Made by a program: the position numbers and the translations under genes. Of a DNA stretch of 64,000 nt, positions 43,767-52,364 are shown in pieces. Each line of letters begins with the position of its first letter. Within the stretch, counting starts at the first letter, position 1. The stretch comes from Flintibacter sp. KGMB00164 (GTDB lineage: Bacteria > Bacillota > Clostridia > Oscillospirales > Oscillospiraceae): assembly GCF_008727735.1 (NCBI RefSeq), contig NZ_CP044227.1, forward strand, positions 2,853,796-2,917,795, read 5' to 3'. Below the pieces are notes generated by a model, which made no database searches, had not been told where the DNA came from, and worked only from the letters and a program-made list of their open reading frames with translations.

Positions 43767-44591
43767 ATGCAGCTGCTGCGGAAAAAAGGCATGCTGGACA
43801 GCACGCGGGTGCTGTTTCTGCCTGTGGACGACATTTTTCCTAATCCGGACCAGCCCCGGCGTGTCTTTGCCCAGGGAGATTTGGAGGAATTGGCCCGGTC
43901 TATTCAGGCTTTGGGACTGCTCCAGCCGCTGACGGTACGGCGCACCGAGGGAGGTTGGGAGCTGGTGGCGGGCGAGCGGCGGCTGCGGGCGGCCAAGCTG
44001 GCCGGACTGCGGGAGGTCCCCTGCCTCTCCCTGCAAATCGACAGCCAGCGCTCCTCCCTGCTGGCGCTGGTGGAAAACTTACAGCGCAAGGACCTGGACT
44101 TCTGGGAGGAGTCTCTGGCGCTGGACAAGCTGATCTCCACCTACCACCTCTCCCAGGAGGAGGCCGCCCGGCGAATCGGCAAGAGCCAGTCAGCGGTGGC
44201 CAACAAGCTGCGGCTGCTGAAGCTTCCCCGTGAGGTGCTGGAGATCCTGCGGGACGGCGGAGCCACCGAGCGCCACGCCCGGGCGCTGCTGTGCCTGGAA
44301 GATGCCCAGCTTCAGCTCCAGGCGGCCCAGACCGTGGTGGAACAGCATTTGACGGTGGCCCAGACGGAGGCGCTGACGGAAACGCTCCTTCTCCCCCCGC
44401 CGCCGGATCAGCCCGCCCGCCGTCCCCGGCGCACCTTTGTGGTCAAGGATGTGCGGCTGTTTTTAAATACCGTCCAGCGGGGGCTGACGCTGATGCGCAC
44501 CGCGGGAGTCAACGCCCAGTGCCAACGGGAGGACGGCGAGGAAGAGATTTTGCTCACCATCCGTATCCCCCGGTCCCCTGCCCGCGGATGA
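43767..44591 (+). CDS. noc: Nucleoid occlusion protein Noc / ParB-family protein
   Basis: This 274-residue ParB paralogue has the N-terminal ParB/CTP-binding region (DDIFPNPDQPRRVF, LQPLTVRR, GERRLRAAKLAG), a central helix-turn-helix (LSQEEAARRIGKSQSAVANK) and a C-terminal dimer domain. The position before parA-parB is that of Noc, which blocks septum formation over the nucleoid; the name is based on that context, since Noc and ParB share the fold. The start follows AGGAGGGG. The gene's terminator contains a parS site. Confidence 0.85.
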   Translation: MQLLRKKGMLDSTRVLFLPVDDIFPNPDQPRRVFAQGDLEELARSIQALGLLQPLTVRRTEGGWELVAGERRLRAAKLAGLREVPCLSLQIDSQRSSLLALVENLQRKDLDFWEESLALDKLISTYHLSQEEAARRIGKSQSAVANKLRLLKLPREVLEILRDGGATERHARALLCLEDAQLQLQAAQTVVEQHLTVAQTEALTETLLLPPPPDQPARRPRRTFVVKDVRLFLNTVQRGLTLMRTAGVNAQCQREDGEEEILLTIRIPRSPARG

Positions 44592-44600
44592 CCTGTGGAA

Positions 44601-44640
44601 CGGCAGGGATGTTTCACGTGAAACATCCCTGCCGTTTTTT
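44601..44640 (+). terminator. noc terminator with a parS site at its centre
   Basis: CGGCAGGGATGTTTCAC is followed immediately by its exact complement GTGAAACATCCCTGCCG and then T6. The central 16 bases (44610-44625) are a perfect parS site. Confidence 0.85.
44610..44625. promoter_or_regulatory. parS centromere site 1
   Basis: TGTTTCACGTGAAACA, the exact parS consensus bound by ParB (Spo0J). It lies between noc and parA. Confidence 0.9.
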
Positions 44641-44653
44641 CTTGTTCTGCTAT

Positions 44654-44669
44654 TGTTTCACGTGAAACA
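44654..44669. promoter_or_regulatory. parS centromere site 2
   Basis: TGTTTCACGTGAAACA, exact consensus, 44 bases after the first site. Confidence 0.9.
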
Positions 44670-44687
44670 TCCCTAGCTCCTTTTCTT

Positions 44688-44703
44688 TGTTTCACGTGAA
44701 ACA
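44688..44703. promoter_or_regulatory. parS centromere site 3
   Basis: TGTTTCACGTGAAACA, exact consensus, about 35 bases before the parA promoter. Confidence 0.9.
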
Positions 44704-44739
44704 TCGTTGGTTTGCCCAAGAGAAATGCAGGCAAACGGC

Positions 44740-44768
44740 TTGAAAGTGCGGGCCGCGGTTGTTATAAT
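44740..44768 (+). promoter_or_regulatory. parA-parB promoter
   Basis: TTGAAA (44740-44745), 17 bases, TATAAT (44763-44768). Confidence 0.75.
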
Positions 44769-44850
44769 GGAACTCTGGAATCACACCGCTGCTTACTTAT
44801 ATATAAAGGTAGCCCTGTGATGGCCTCATTTTCCGTCAGGAGGTAGCTGA

Positions 44851-45609
44851 ATGGCCAGAATCATTGCCATTGTCAACCAGAAAGGCGGAGTGGGCAAGAC
44901 CACTACCACCGTAAACATTACCGCATCCCTGAAAGCTCTGGGCAAACGGGTGCTGCTGTGCGATTTTGATCCCCAGGCCAACGCCACATCGGGCATGGGC
45001 GTGGACAAGAACACCGCCTCCCCCAACGTGTACGATGTGCTGATCAATGGAGCGGACCCCAAAAAGTCTGTGGTTTCCACCAAGTACGGCGACGTGATCC
45101 CCTCCAACAAGGCCCTGGCAGGGGCAGGCATCGAGATGATCGCCATTCCTGACCGGGAGCACCTGCTGAAAAAGGCGCTGGACAGCCTGGCTGAGAACTA
45201 CGACTACATCTTTATCGACTGCCCCCCCTCCCTGGAGCTGCTCACCGTCAACGCCCTGTGCGCGGCCCACTCCCTCATTGTGCCCGTCCAGTGCGAATAC
45301 TACGCTCTGGAAGGCCTGAGCGACCTGCTGTCCACCGTGCGGCTGGTCAAGCGGGGCCTCAACCCCAAGCTGGCCCTGGAGGGCGTGCTGCTGACCATGT
45401 TTGACAGCCGCACCAACCTGTCTCTCCAGGTGGCGGAGGAAGTGAAGCGGCACTTCCCCGGTCAGGTGTATGCCACTGTCATTCCCCGGAACGTGCGACT
45501 GAGCGAGGCTCCCAGCCACGGCATGCCGGTGACCGACTACGATCCCTACTCCCGGGGCGCGGAGGCCTATCGGTCTCTGGCAGAGGAGATGGCATCGGCA
45601 GAGGGCTAA
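44851..45609 (+). CDS. parA: Chromosome partitioning ATPase ParA (Soj)
   Basis: This 252-residue cytosolic ATPase has the deviant Walker A KGGVGKTTTT, DFDPQANAT and FIDCPPSLELLTVNAL. It binds DNA in its ATP form, is controlled by ParB and, in relatives, regulates DnaA. ATG with AGGAGG upstream. It sits next to three parS sites and parB. Confidence 0.96.
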   Translation: MARIIAIVNQKGGVGKTTTTVNITASLKALGKRVLLCDFDPQANATSGMGVDKNTASPNVYDVLINGADPKKSVVSTKYGDVIPSNKALAGAGIEMIAIPDREHLLKKALDSLAENYDYIFIDCPPSLELLTVNALCAAHSLIVPVQCEYYALEGLSDLLSTVRLVKRGLNPKLALEGVLLTMFDSRTNLSLQVAEEVKRHFPGQVYATVIPRNVRLSEAPSHGMPVTDYDPYSRGAEAYRSLAEEMASAEG

Positions 45610-45723
45610 CCCCCTCTCCCCCACGGCGGCGCTGCCGCCTACGATCTTTAATTTTGGAAAGCGCTGAACCACAGGTCGTATCCCGTTGGCCCAGCCCTTT
45701 CTTACTGGAAAGGAAGGTGTACC

Positions 45724-46617
45724 ATGGCAAAACGAAAGACCGATCTGGGACTGGGTCGGGGACTCAACGCCCTGCTGGGCGACCCGGAGCTGCCCGCTCA
45801 GGGGGAGGGCTCCATCTCTTTGCCCATCTCCCAGGTGGAACCAGGTCTGAACCAGCCCCGGAAGCGGTTTGATCCGGAGACGCTCAGCGATCTGGCTGAG
45901 TCCATCCGCGTCCACGGCATTATCCAGCCCCTCACGGTACGGCGGCTGGCTTCCGGCTACTATCAGATCATCGCCGGAGAGCGGCGGTGGCGCGCCGCCA
46001 AGCAGGCAGGTCTCACCGAGGTGCCGGCCGTCATTATTGAGGCAGACGACCGCAAGGTGATGGAGCTGGGCCTCATTGAGAACCTTCAGCGGGAAGACCT
46101 GAACCCGGCAGAAGAGGCGCGGGGCTATCAGGTGCTGATGGAGGAATACGGTCTGACTCAGGAGCAGGTGGCGGAGGAGATGGGCAAATCCCGTCCCGCC
46201 ATTGCCAACACCCTGCGTCTGCTGGCTCTCCCCGAGGATCTGCTGAAGCTGGTGGAGGAAGGAACTCTATCTGCCGGCCATGCCCGGGCCATTCTGGGCG
46301 CGCCTACCCAGGCCATGCAGCGCCAGGCCGCCAAGCAGGTGATTGCCCACGGCCTGTCCGTGCGCCAGACTGAGAGTCTGGTCAAGGCACTGCAAAAGCA
46401 GCCGGCGGAGAAAAAAGCCGCCAACGATGAGATTGCCCTATACCTGGGAGAGTTGGAGAAGTCCCTGTCCAGCAATTTGGGCCGGAGGGTGACCATCTCC
46501 CACCACGGCAAAAAAGGCAAGATCCAGTTGGAATACTACAACCCCGAGGACCTGGAGGCCCTACTGAGCCTGCTCAATACCCTCCACGGAGAGGAGCCCA
46601 ATTCCTATGAAGAATGA
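45724..46617 (+). CDS. parB: Chromosome partitioning protein ParB (Spo0J)
   Basis: This 297-residue CTPase clamp loads at parS. The N-terminus KRKTDLGLGRGLNALLGD is diagnostic; QPLTVRR, GERRWRAAKQAG and ENLQREDLNPAEEA are the CTP-binding boxes, and LTQEQVAEEMGKSRPAIANT is the helix-turn-helix. It follows parA and overlaps the next gene by 11 bases. Confidence 0.96.
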   Translation: MAKRKTDLGLGRGLNALLGDPELPAQGEGSISLPISQVEPGLNQPRKRFDPETLSDLAESIRVHGIIQPLTVRRLASGYYQIIAGERRWRAAKQAGLTEVPAVIIEADDRKVMELGLIENLQREDLNPAEEARGYQVLMEEYGLTQEQVAEEMGKSRPAIANTLRLLALPEDLLKLVEEGTLSAGHARAILGAPTQAMQRQAAKQVIAHGLSVRQTESLVKALQKQPAEKKAANDEIALYLGELEKSLSSNLGRRVTISHHGKKGKIQLEYYNPEDLEALLSLLNTLHGEEPNSYEE

Positions 46618-47197
46618 TGAACGTACCCCCTCCCCTTCTCAGGAGAAGCGGGAATCCGCGCCGGAGAAGCAGGAGCCTAAGAAAGCCCCGGCCTATGTGC
46701 CCCCTGCCACCAAGGAGAAACGGCAGAAATCGGTGTTCAAATACATCACCATTCTCTTTGCCGCCGCCTTTGTGCTGATGCTGCTGGCCTTCATGATGGA
46801 GCGGCGGCAGAACGAGCAGGTGGTGGACAGTCTGAACCAGTCTGTCTCCGGCCTGCGGGAGTCGCTGAGCAACATGCAGTCCGCCCAGGACATCTACGAC
46901 GAGAACATGGAACTCATCGAGCAGATCAATGAGCTTCAGTCGGAAAATGACCGGCTCACCAACGAAAACCGAGACCTGTCCAACAGCCAGAAGGACAACC
47001 AGAAGTCCGTGGAGGCCATGGGCTGGTTCTGGCAGATCGACGAGGCCTATGTTCTGGGCAAGTACAGCCTGTGCCGCAGCCTCATTGATCAGATGGGCGA
47101 GGAACTGGTTTCCGCGCTGCCCACTGAGGCAGTGACCGACAATGGCCGCTTCTCCCCGGCTGACCGGTATCAGGAGATCTACGACGCGGTTTATTGA
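46607..47197 (+). CDS. Membrane protein with coiled coil, coupled to parB
   Basis: This 196-residue protein has a basic, proline-rich cytosolic N-terminus (1-44), one membrane helix (about 46-65) and an outside coiled coil (about 68-125, for example ELIEQINELQSENDRLTNEN). It overlaps the parB end by 11 bases and has GAGAGGAG 10 bases before the ATG, so it is translated from the parAB message. I know of no defined function; a role near the septum or envelope in segregation is a guess from context. Confidence 0.75.
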   Translation: MKNDERTPSPSQEKRESAPEKQEPKKAPAYVPPATKEKRQKSVFKYITILFAAAFVLMLLAFMMERRQNEQVVDSLNQSVSGLRESLSNMQSAQDIYDENMELIEQINELQSENDRLTNENRDLSNSQKDNQKSVEAMGWFWQIDEAYVLGKYSLCRSLIDQMGEELVSALPTEAVTDNGRFSPADRYQEIYDAVY

Positions 47198-47206
47198 TTC
47201 AGAATT

Positions 47207-47241
47207 TTTCCACAATCTTAGATGAAAATGTGGAAAGAATC
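47207..47241. promoter_or_regulatory. Paired DnaA-box-like inverted repeat, copy 2
   Basis: TTTTCCACA and TGTGGAAAG face each other across 14 bases, as at 39211. It lies about 10 bases after the stop of the parB-coupled gene. Confidence 0.45.
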
Positions 47242-47264
47242 GTTTATCTATTGAAAGAACGGGT

Positions 47265-47540
47265 GTTACTTTCTGCTCGCACAGAAAGTAACCAAAGATG
47301 CGTTGGGGAGCGGCTCCGATGAGCGCCTTCGCGCAGCGGGCGCTCAAAGTCGCCTTTTCCCCAAACCCCTAATTACGGGAGACGCCCTCTTGTGAGGTTA
47401 ATCTGACCTTCCGGCGGGCAAAATTTAGTTCTGTGATACTTCGTGCCCCGGGCCTTAGGCCCTATGTGTGCAAAGTTTAGAACACTCCGCGCGGAACGAA
47501 CACCGCCTCCTCTGGCAAAGCCAGGGTGGCTGGGTGAGCT
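47265..47540. repeat. Large intergenic hairpin element, copy R6 (one arm)
   Basis: A left arm: stem GTTACTTTCTG/CAGAAAGTAAC, stem GATGAGCGCC/GGGCGCTCA, CCTAATTACGGG, CCGGCGGGCAAA, GGGCCTTAGGCCC, CACCGCCTCCTCTGGCAAAG. The second arm is absent. Confidence 0.75.
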
Positions 47541-47568
47541 CTCAGGCGAGGGAAACGGTGCTTTCACC

Positions 47569-47650
47569 TCTCCCCTCCCCTACGGGCGAGAGGCGAAACG
47601 CAGTTTCGCAGGAAGCTTTTTTGCTTACTTTTTTCTCCGAAAAAAGTAAG
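47569..47650. repeat. 3'-UTR-type hairpin module in reverse orientation, upstream of serS
   Basis: Read on the minus strand: CTTACTTTTTTC/GAAAAAAGTAAG, then GCGAAAC-tgc-GTTTCGC. No terminator hairpin is attached and no minus-strand gene precedes it. The last bases touch a parS-like site. Confidence 0.6.
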
Positions 47651-47664
47651 TTTCACGTGAAACA
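47649..47664. promoter_or_regulatory. parS-like site 4 upstream of serS
   Basis: AGTTTCACGTGAAACA matches 15 of 16 parS bases; only the first T is A. It is 3 kb from the other sites and 43 bases before serS. Confidence 0.75.
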
Positions 47665-47706
47665 ATGAAAGACACATCAAAACAACTATAATTGGAGGAA
47701 CAGACC

Positions 47707-49008
47707 ATGCTGGATATCAAGTTTGTCCGGGAAAATCCCGACGTGGTAAAGGAAAACATCAAGAAGAAGTTCCAGGATCAGAAGCTGCCCCTGGTGGACG
47801 AGGTGCTGGAGCTGGACAGCCAGAACCGCGCTGCCATTGCAGAGGCTCAGGACCTGCGCACCCAGCGCAACGCCCTCAGCAAGCAGGTGGGCATCCTGAT
47901 GGGTCAGGCCAAGAAGGACCCCTCCAAGCTGCAGGAGGCTGAGGAGGCCAAGGCCAAGGTTAAGGCCAACGCCGACCGTCTGGCCGAGCTGGAGGCTCTG
48001 GAGACGGAACTGGCCCAGAAGATTCGCCACATTATGCTCCAGATCCCCAACATCATTGACCCCTCCGTTCCCATCGGCCCCGACGACTCCGCCAATGTGG
48101 AGGTGCAGCGCTTCGGTGAGTCCGTCACCCCCGACTTTGACATCCCCTACCACACCCAGATCATGGAGTCCTTCAACGGCATCGACATGGATGCGGCCGG
48201 CCGCGTGTCCGGCAACGGCTTCTACTATCTGATGGGCGACATTGCCCGCCTCCACGAGGGCGTGCTGGCCTATGCCCGGGACTTTATGATCGACAAGGGC
48301 TTTACCTTCTGCATCCCCCCCTTCATGATCCACGGCAACGTGGTGGAGGGCGTTATGTCTCAGACTGAGATGGACGCCATGATGTACAAGATTGAGGGCG
48401 AGGACCTGTACCTCATCGGTACCTCCGAGCACTCCATGATCGGCAAGTTCATCGACCAGATCCTCACCGAGGACCAGCTGCCCCAGACCCTCACCTCCTA
48501 CTCCCCCTGCTTCCGCAAGGAGAAGGGCGCCCACGGCATTGAGGAGCGCGGCGTGTACCGCATCCACCAGTTCGAGAAGCAGGAGATGGTGGTCGTCTGT
48601 AAGCCCGAGGACTCCATGGACTGGTACGAGAAGATGTGGCGCTACTCTGTGGAGCTGTTCCGCTCCCTGGACATCCCCGTGCGTCAGCTGGAGTGCTGCT
48701 CCGGCGACCTGGCCGACCTGAAGGTGAAGTCCTGCGACATCGAGGCCTGGTCCCCCCGTCAGCAGAAGTACTTTGAGGTCTGCTCCTGCTCCAACCTGGG
48801 CGACGCCCAGGCCCGCCGCCTGAAGATGCGCGTCAAGGGCGAGAAGGGCACCTACCTGCCCCACACCCTGAACAACACCGTAGTGGCTCCTCCCCGTATG
48901 CTCATCGCCTTCCTGGAGAACAACCTTCAGGCCGACGGCAGCGTGAAGATCCCCGAGGTCCTGCGCCCCTACATGGGCGGCAAGGAGCTGCTGATCCCCA
49001 AGAAATAA
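47707..49008 (+). CDS. serS: Seryl-tRNA synthetase
   Basis: This 433-residue class II enzyme charges tRNA-Ser. It has the N-terminal coiled-coil arm (about 25-110), then class II motifs including TSEHSM, CFRKEKGAHG-type motif 2, and SCSNLGDAQARRLKMR. The ATG at 47707 (MLDIKFVRENP) has GGAGG 8 bases upstream and matches family N-termini. No T-box was found in front of it, unlike hisS. Confidence 0.97.
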   Translation: MLDIKFVRENPDVVKENIKKKFQDQKLPLVDEVLELDSQNRAAIAEAQDLRTQRNALSKQVGILMGQAKKDPSKLQEAEEAKAKVKANADRLAELEALETELAQKIRHIMLQIPNIIDPSVPIGPDDSANVEVQRFGESVTPDFDIPYHTQIMESFNGIDMDAAGRVSGNGFYYLMGDIARLHEGVLAYARDFMIDKGFTFCIPPFMIHGNVVEGVMSQTEMDAMMYKIEGEDLYLIGTSEHSMIGKFIDQILTEDQLPQTLTSYSPCFRKEKGAHGIEERGVYRIHQFEKQEMVVVCKPEDSMDWYEKMWRYSVELFRSLDIPVRQLECCSGDLADLKVKSCDIEAWSPRQQKYFEVCSCSNLGDAQARRLKMRVKGEKGTYLPHTLNNTVVAPPRMLIAFLENNLQADGSVKIPEVLRPYMGGKELLIPKK

Positions 49009-49050
49009 GCAGGCGGACCGGAGAAGCTGCGGCTCCTCCTCTCCCCTCCC

Positions 49051-49097
49051 CCGCTGCCTGGTCACGAAGGGCACGTTCCCTTCCGGCCAGGCAGCGG
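49051..49097. other. Hairpin between serS and the acyltransferase gene
   Basis: CCGCTGCCTGG pairs with CCAGGCAGCGG, with an inner GAAGGG/CCCTTC stem. There is no T run, so it is not a classical terminator. Confidence 0.45.
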
Positions 49098-49125
49098 CCA
49101 AATATATAACAAGGAGCTTGTGTGT

Positions 49126-50199
49126 ATGTCTCAGGGAACCAGAAAAAAAGAACTCTCCCTGCTGAACCTGCTCTTCTGTATCCTGGTGGTGCTGATCCAT
49201 TGCCTGAGCCAGCCGGTCTCCGTGCTTGACCGCAGCAGCTGGCAATACGCCCTTGTTCTGTGCGTGCAGCGCCTGGCCTTTGTGTCGGTCCCCGGCTTCT
49301 TCTTCCTCAGCGGTCTGAAGCTTACCCTGTTTGCAGACCGGCACCGCAGCCTCATTAAATACTGGCTGGGCCGGGTGCGGACCATCCTTCTCCCCTACAT
49401 CCTGGCGGTGGCCATCTACTACCTCTACTTCTGGACCCACCACTACTTCCCCTTCTCCCTGGCGGATTTCGGGGGATATCTGGTGCGGGGCGATCTGTCC
49501 AGCCACTTCTACTTCGTGGTGACCCTGGTGCAGTTCATGGTGCTTACCCCGGTATTTCTCTGGCTGGCCCGTCGGTTTGACCCGGTGGTGCTTCTGCCCT
49601 TTGCCCTGGGCTTGACCTGGCTGAGCTCCCTGTATCTTCAGGCCATCCTGACCAGCGCTGTCCCCGGTGTGATGTTCCCCTACGGCGACCGGGTATTTCT
49701 CTCTTACCTGATTTACTACCTGGCAGGCTGCTGCGCAGGCCAGTCTTATTCCAAGTTCCTGGCTCTGCTGGAACGCAACGCGCCTCTTATCGCTGTCCTG
49801 GCCGTTCTCTTTGCGGCGTGGGATGGGGTGGCCAGCTGGCTGGGCTTTTCCGGACGGCGGGAGATCCCCTATCTGGAGCTGGTCCACACCCTGTATATTC
49901 TCAGCGCTATTCTGCTGCTGTTCCTGCTGGCCGCCCGGGACCGGACTCCCCTGTCCCGACTGTGGGCGGCGGTGGACCGGGCCAGCTACCTCATCTACCT
50001 GTACCACTGTCTGGTCATTGTTATCTTCAATGACCAGGTGATCCGCTTGAATCTCTCGTCGGTGGGGACAGAACTGGTACTGCGGCTGCTGGTCGTCTAC
50101 CCGGTGACCATTGGCGGCGCCCTGTTGTGGCAGTGGATGATGAGAACGCTGCGTCAGCATCTGACCTCCGGCGGCCGACGTGTCGGCACCCGGTTGTAA
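49126..50199 (+). CDS. Acyltransferase 3 family membrane protein
   Basis: This 357-residue integral membrane protein with about ten hydrophobic segments starts with LLNLLFCILVVLIHCLSQP, which has the family histidine, and contains RVRTILLPYILAVAIYY and LYHCLVIVIFN. It probably acylates a sugar or wall glycan. The ATG at 49126 follows AAGGAG by 9 bases. Confidence 0.78.
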   Translation: MSQGTRKKELSLLNLLFCILVVLIHCLSQPVSVLDRSSWQYALVLCVQRLAFVSVPGFFFLSGLKLTLFADRHRSLIKYWLGRVRTILLPYILAVAIYYLYFWTHHYFPFSLADFGGYLVRGDLSSHFYFVVTLVQFMVLTPVFLWLARRFDPVVLLPFALGLTWLSSLYLQAILTSAVPGVMFPYGDRVFLSYLIYYLAGCCAGQSYSKFLALLERNAPLIAVLAVLFAAWDGVASWLGFSGRREIPYLELVHTLYILSAILLLFLLAARDRTPLSRLWAAVDRASYLIYLYHCLVIVIFNDQVIRLNLSSVGTELVLRLLVVYPVTIGGALLWQWMMRTLRQHLTSGGRRVGTRL

Positions 50200-50396
50200 A
50201 GGGTTATATCCTTTTTGTATTATTTTAACTGTATATTACACCGCTCTCCAGCGGATAGCGGCCTCCGCTCCCCTTCTCCGGGTCATTTTTCCCCCGAAAA
50301 ACGGCTCCAGAGCAGAATCTGCTCAAAACCCTTGTGCCCCAAGGGTTTTGAGCTTCCCATTTTTGGAGGCCTTTCCGCTGCGGTTTGGAGGTTCTT

Positions 50397-50729
50397 ATGT
50401 CAGACGAAAAACGTCCCGGCGAGGACCAGGGCTACACCCCCGCCTCCCCGGTGAAGCGGACCCTGGCCTGGATCGGTCTGAGCTACATGGTGATCCTCGT
50501 GGCTCTGACCACCTATTACTTTTTTACCGGCACCACGCTGGGTAACCTGGGTCCCCTGCTGACAGTGCCCGGTCTCATCGGCCTGGGCGCGGTGAGCATT
50601 GTGAGCTGGAGCTCCACCGGCCGGCCGGGCAAGGTGCCCGCCATTCTTCTGGCCGTGATGTGCTGGGCGTTGGCGCTGGCTACCCTGCCCATCGGCATTG
50701 CCGGACTGCTGAGCAACTTTGGAGGTTGA
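50397..50729 (+). CDS. Small membrane protein of unknown function, upstream of rsmG
   Basis: This 110-residue protein has a charged N-terminus (MSDEKRPGEDQGYTP) and three hydrophobic segments (about 25-45, 52-72, 82-102). No known family is recognised. Start ATG with GGAGG 5 bases upstream. Its stop is 4 bases before the GTG of rsmG, so the two are co-translated. Confidence 0.7.
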   Translation: MSDEKRPGEDQGYTPASPVKRTLAWIGLSYMVILVALTTYYFFTGTTLGNLGPLLTVPGLIGLGAVSIVSWSSTGRPGKVPAILLAVMCWALALATLPIGIAGLLSNFGG

Positions 50730-50733
50730 CGCT

Positions 50734-51447
50734 GTGAAGGAGATCATATCTTCCGGCCTGGCAGAGCTGGGCCTTGCCGACCGGGTGCCGGAACACGCCC
50801 CGGAACAGCTGGCTGAGTACGGTCGGCTGATGCTGGAGAAAAACCAGGTGATGAATCTCACCGCCATCCGGGAGGAGGACGGGGTTGCCCGGCTGCACAT
50901 GCTGGACAGCGCCGCCCTGCTCAACTGGGGAGACTTTGAGGGCAAGACGTTGCTTGACGTGGGCACCGGCGCCGGTCTGCCCGGCCTGCCGCTGAAAATC
51001 CTGGTCCCCTCCCTCCAGGTCACCCTGCTGGACAGCCTGAACAAGCGGGTGGACTGGCTCAATGAGGTGTGCGTCCAGCTGGGTCTGGAGGGCATCCAGG
51101 CCGTCCACGCCCGGGCGGAAGAGCAGGCTCTGGTAAAGGGCTGGCGGGACGGGTTCGATGTGGTCACCGCCCGTGCCGTGGCCGAGCTACGCCTTCTGTG
51201 CGAGCTGTGCCTGCCCTTTGTCAAGGTGGGCGGCGTGTTCCTGGCCATGAAGTCGGTAGACAGCCAGGACGAGCTGGATCAGGCCGCCCACTGCATCAAA
51301 ATGTTAGGCGGCCGGGTGGAGACTGTGATGGACTACCCTGTCCCCGGTGCGGGAGTGACCCACCGTCTTATCCCCATCCGCAAGGTGGCTCCCACGCTGA
51401 AAGGCTATCCCAGAAGATGGGCTAAAATCCAAAAGAATCCGCTCTGA
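50734..51447 (+). CDS. rsmG: 16S rRNA (guanine527-N7)-methyltransferase
   Basis: This 237-residue methyltransferase (GidB) modifies G527 of 16S rRNA using SAM. Family marks are MNLTAIREEDGVARLHMLDS, the SAM loop LLDVGTGAGLPGLPLKI, and DVVTARAVAELRLLCEL. The GTG at 50734 has GGAGG 8 bases upstream, inside the end of the previous gene. In many Firmicutes it follows mnmE-mnmG near the origin; neither is present here. Confidence 0.95.
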   Translation: MKEIISSGLAELGLADRVPEHAPEQLAEYGRLMLEKNQVMNLTAIREEDGVARLHMLDSAALLNWGDFEGKTLLDVGTGAGLPGLPLKILVPSLQVTLLDSLNKRVDWLNEVCVQLGLEGIQAVHARAEEQALVKGWRDGFDVVTARAVAELRLLCELCLPFVKVGGVFLAMKSVDSQDELDQAAHCIKMLGGRVETVMDYPVPGAGVTHRLIPIRKVAPTLKGYPRRWAKIQKNPL

Positions 51448-51534
51448 TTTTGGCTTAATTTGGTTTATTGTTGCCTTTTTTTGCTTTTGAGTGAAAATTA
51501 TTTTAATTTGACCATATTTTTTTCAAAAAAATCA

Positions 51535-51562
51535 TTGACGTACCTTAGATTTGTGATAGACT
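51535..51562 (+). promoter_or_regulatory. Promoter of the MinD-like gene
   Basis: TTGACG (51535-51540), 16 bases, TAGACT (51557-51562), about 25 bases before the start codon. Confidence 0.5.
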
Positions 51563-51587
51563 GGAATTGGTGTATAGGAGGAATTTC

Positions 51588-52322
51588 ATGGGAAGCGTAA
51601 TCGTAGTTACCTCCGGCAAGGGAGGAACTGGAAAAACCTCCATCACCGGCGGCGTGGGCTCCTGCCTGGCCAGGCTGGGCAAGAGCGTGCTGTGCATTGA
51701 CATGGACATCGGTCTGCGCAATCTGGACATCTCCCTGGGACTCAGCGACCGGGCTCTGATGGACTTTTCCGATGTTGTGTTTGGCCGCTGCTCTCTGGAA
51801 AAGGCGGCGGTGAGCCACCCGGATCTGCCCGGCCTGTCTTTGCTGACCGCCCCTATGTCCTTTACCCCTCAATTGACCCAGTGGCAGGTTCAGGAGCTGC
51901 TGGATGCGGCCCGGAAGCGGTATGATTATATTATGATCGACTCCCCTGCCGGCCTGGGACCCGGCTTTCAGCTGGCCTCCTGCGGCGCGGACCGGGCTCT
52001 GGTGGTATCCACCAACGACGCCTCCTCCCTGCGGGACGCCCAGCGCACTGTGGCTGAGCTGGACCGTTTGGAGCAGATCCATCTGGTCATGAACCGCATC
52101 CAACCCAAGCTACTGCGCCAGCTGCGCACCACCATTGACGACGCCATGGACGCCGCGGGCCTGCCCCTCATCGGCGTGGTCCCCGAGGACCCCAGAGTCA
52201 TTTTGTCGGCCAATCAGGGCCGTCCCTTGATCCTGGGCGGACGGCAGGGCGCCGCCAATGCCTGTTTAAATATCGCAAAACGAATCCAGGGCCTTCGCGT
52301 GCCCATCATGCGTATTCGCTGA
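51588..52322 (+). CDS. minD: MinD-like septum-site ATPase
   Basis: This 244-residue ATPase has the deviant Walker A SGKGGTGKTS, DMDIGLRNLDISLGL and YIMIDSPAGLG, all as in MinD, the membrane-bound ATPase that guides division-site choice. The C-terminus (NIAKRIQGLRVPIMRIR) is not the usual MinD membrane helix, although it is basic and partly amphipathic. No minC or minE is adjacent. The ATG at 51588 has AGGAGG upstream. The following MgsA-like gene fits the old clostridial order minD-minE-rodA-mgsA. Confidence 0.82.
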   Translation: MGSVIVVTSGKGGTGKTSITGGVGSCLARLGKSVLCIDMDIGLRNLDISLGLSDRALMDFSDVVFGRCSLEKAAVSHPDLPGLSLLTAPMSFTPQLTQWQVQELLDAARKRYDYIMIDSPAGLGPGFQLASCGADRALVVSTNDASSLRDAQRTVAELDRLEQIHLVMNRIQPKLLRQLRTTIDDAMDAAGLPLIGVVPEDPRVILSANQGRPLILGGRQGAANACLNIAKRIQGLRVPIMRIR

Positions 52323-52364
52323 CTTTTTCCTTTTTATTACGATTACAAGGAGGTAACCGCCACC

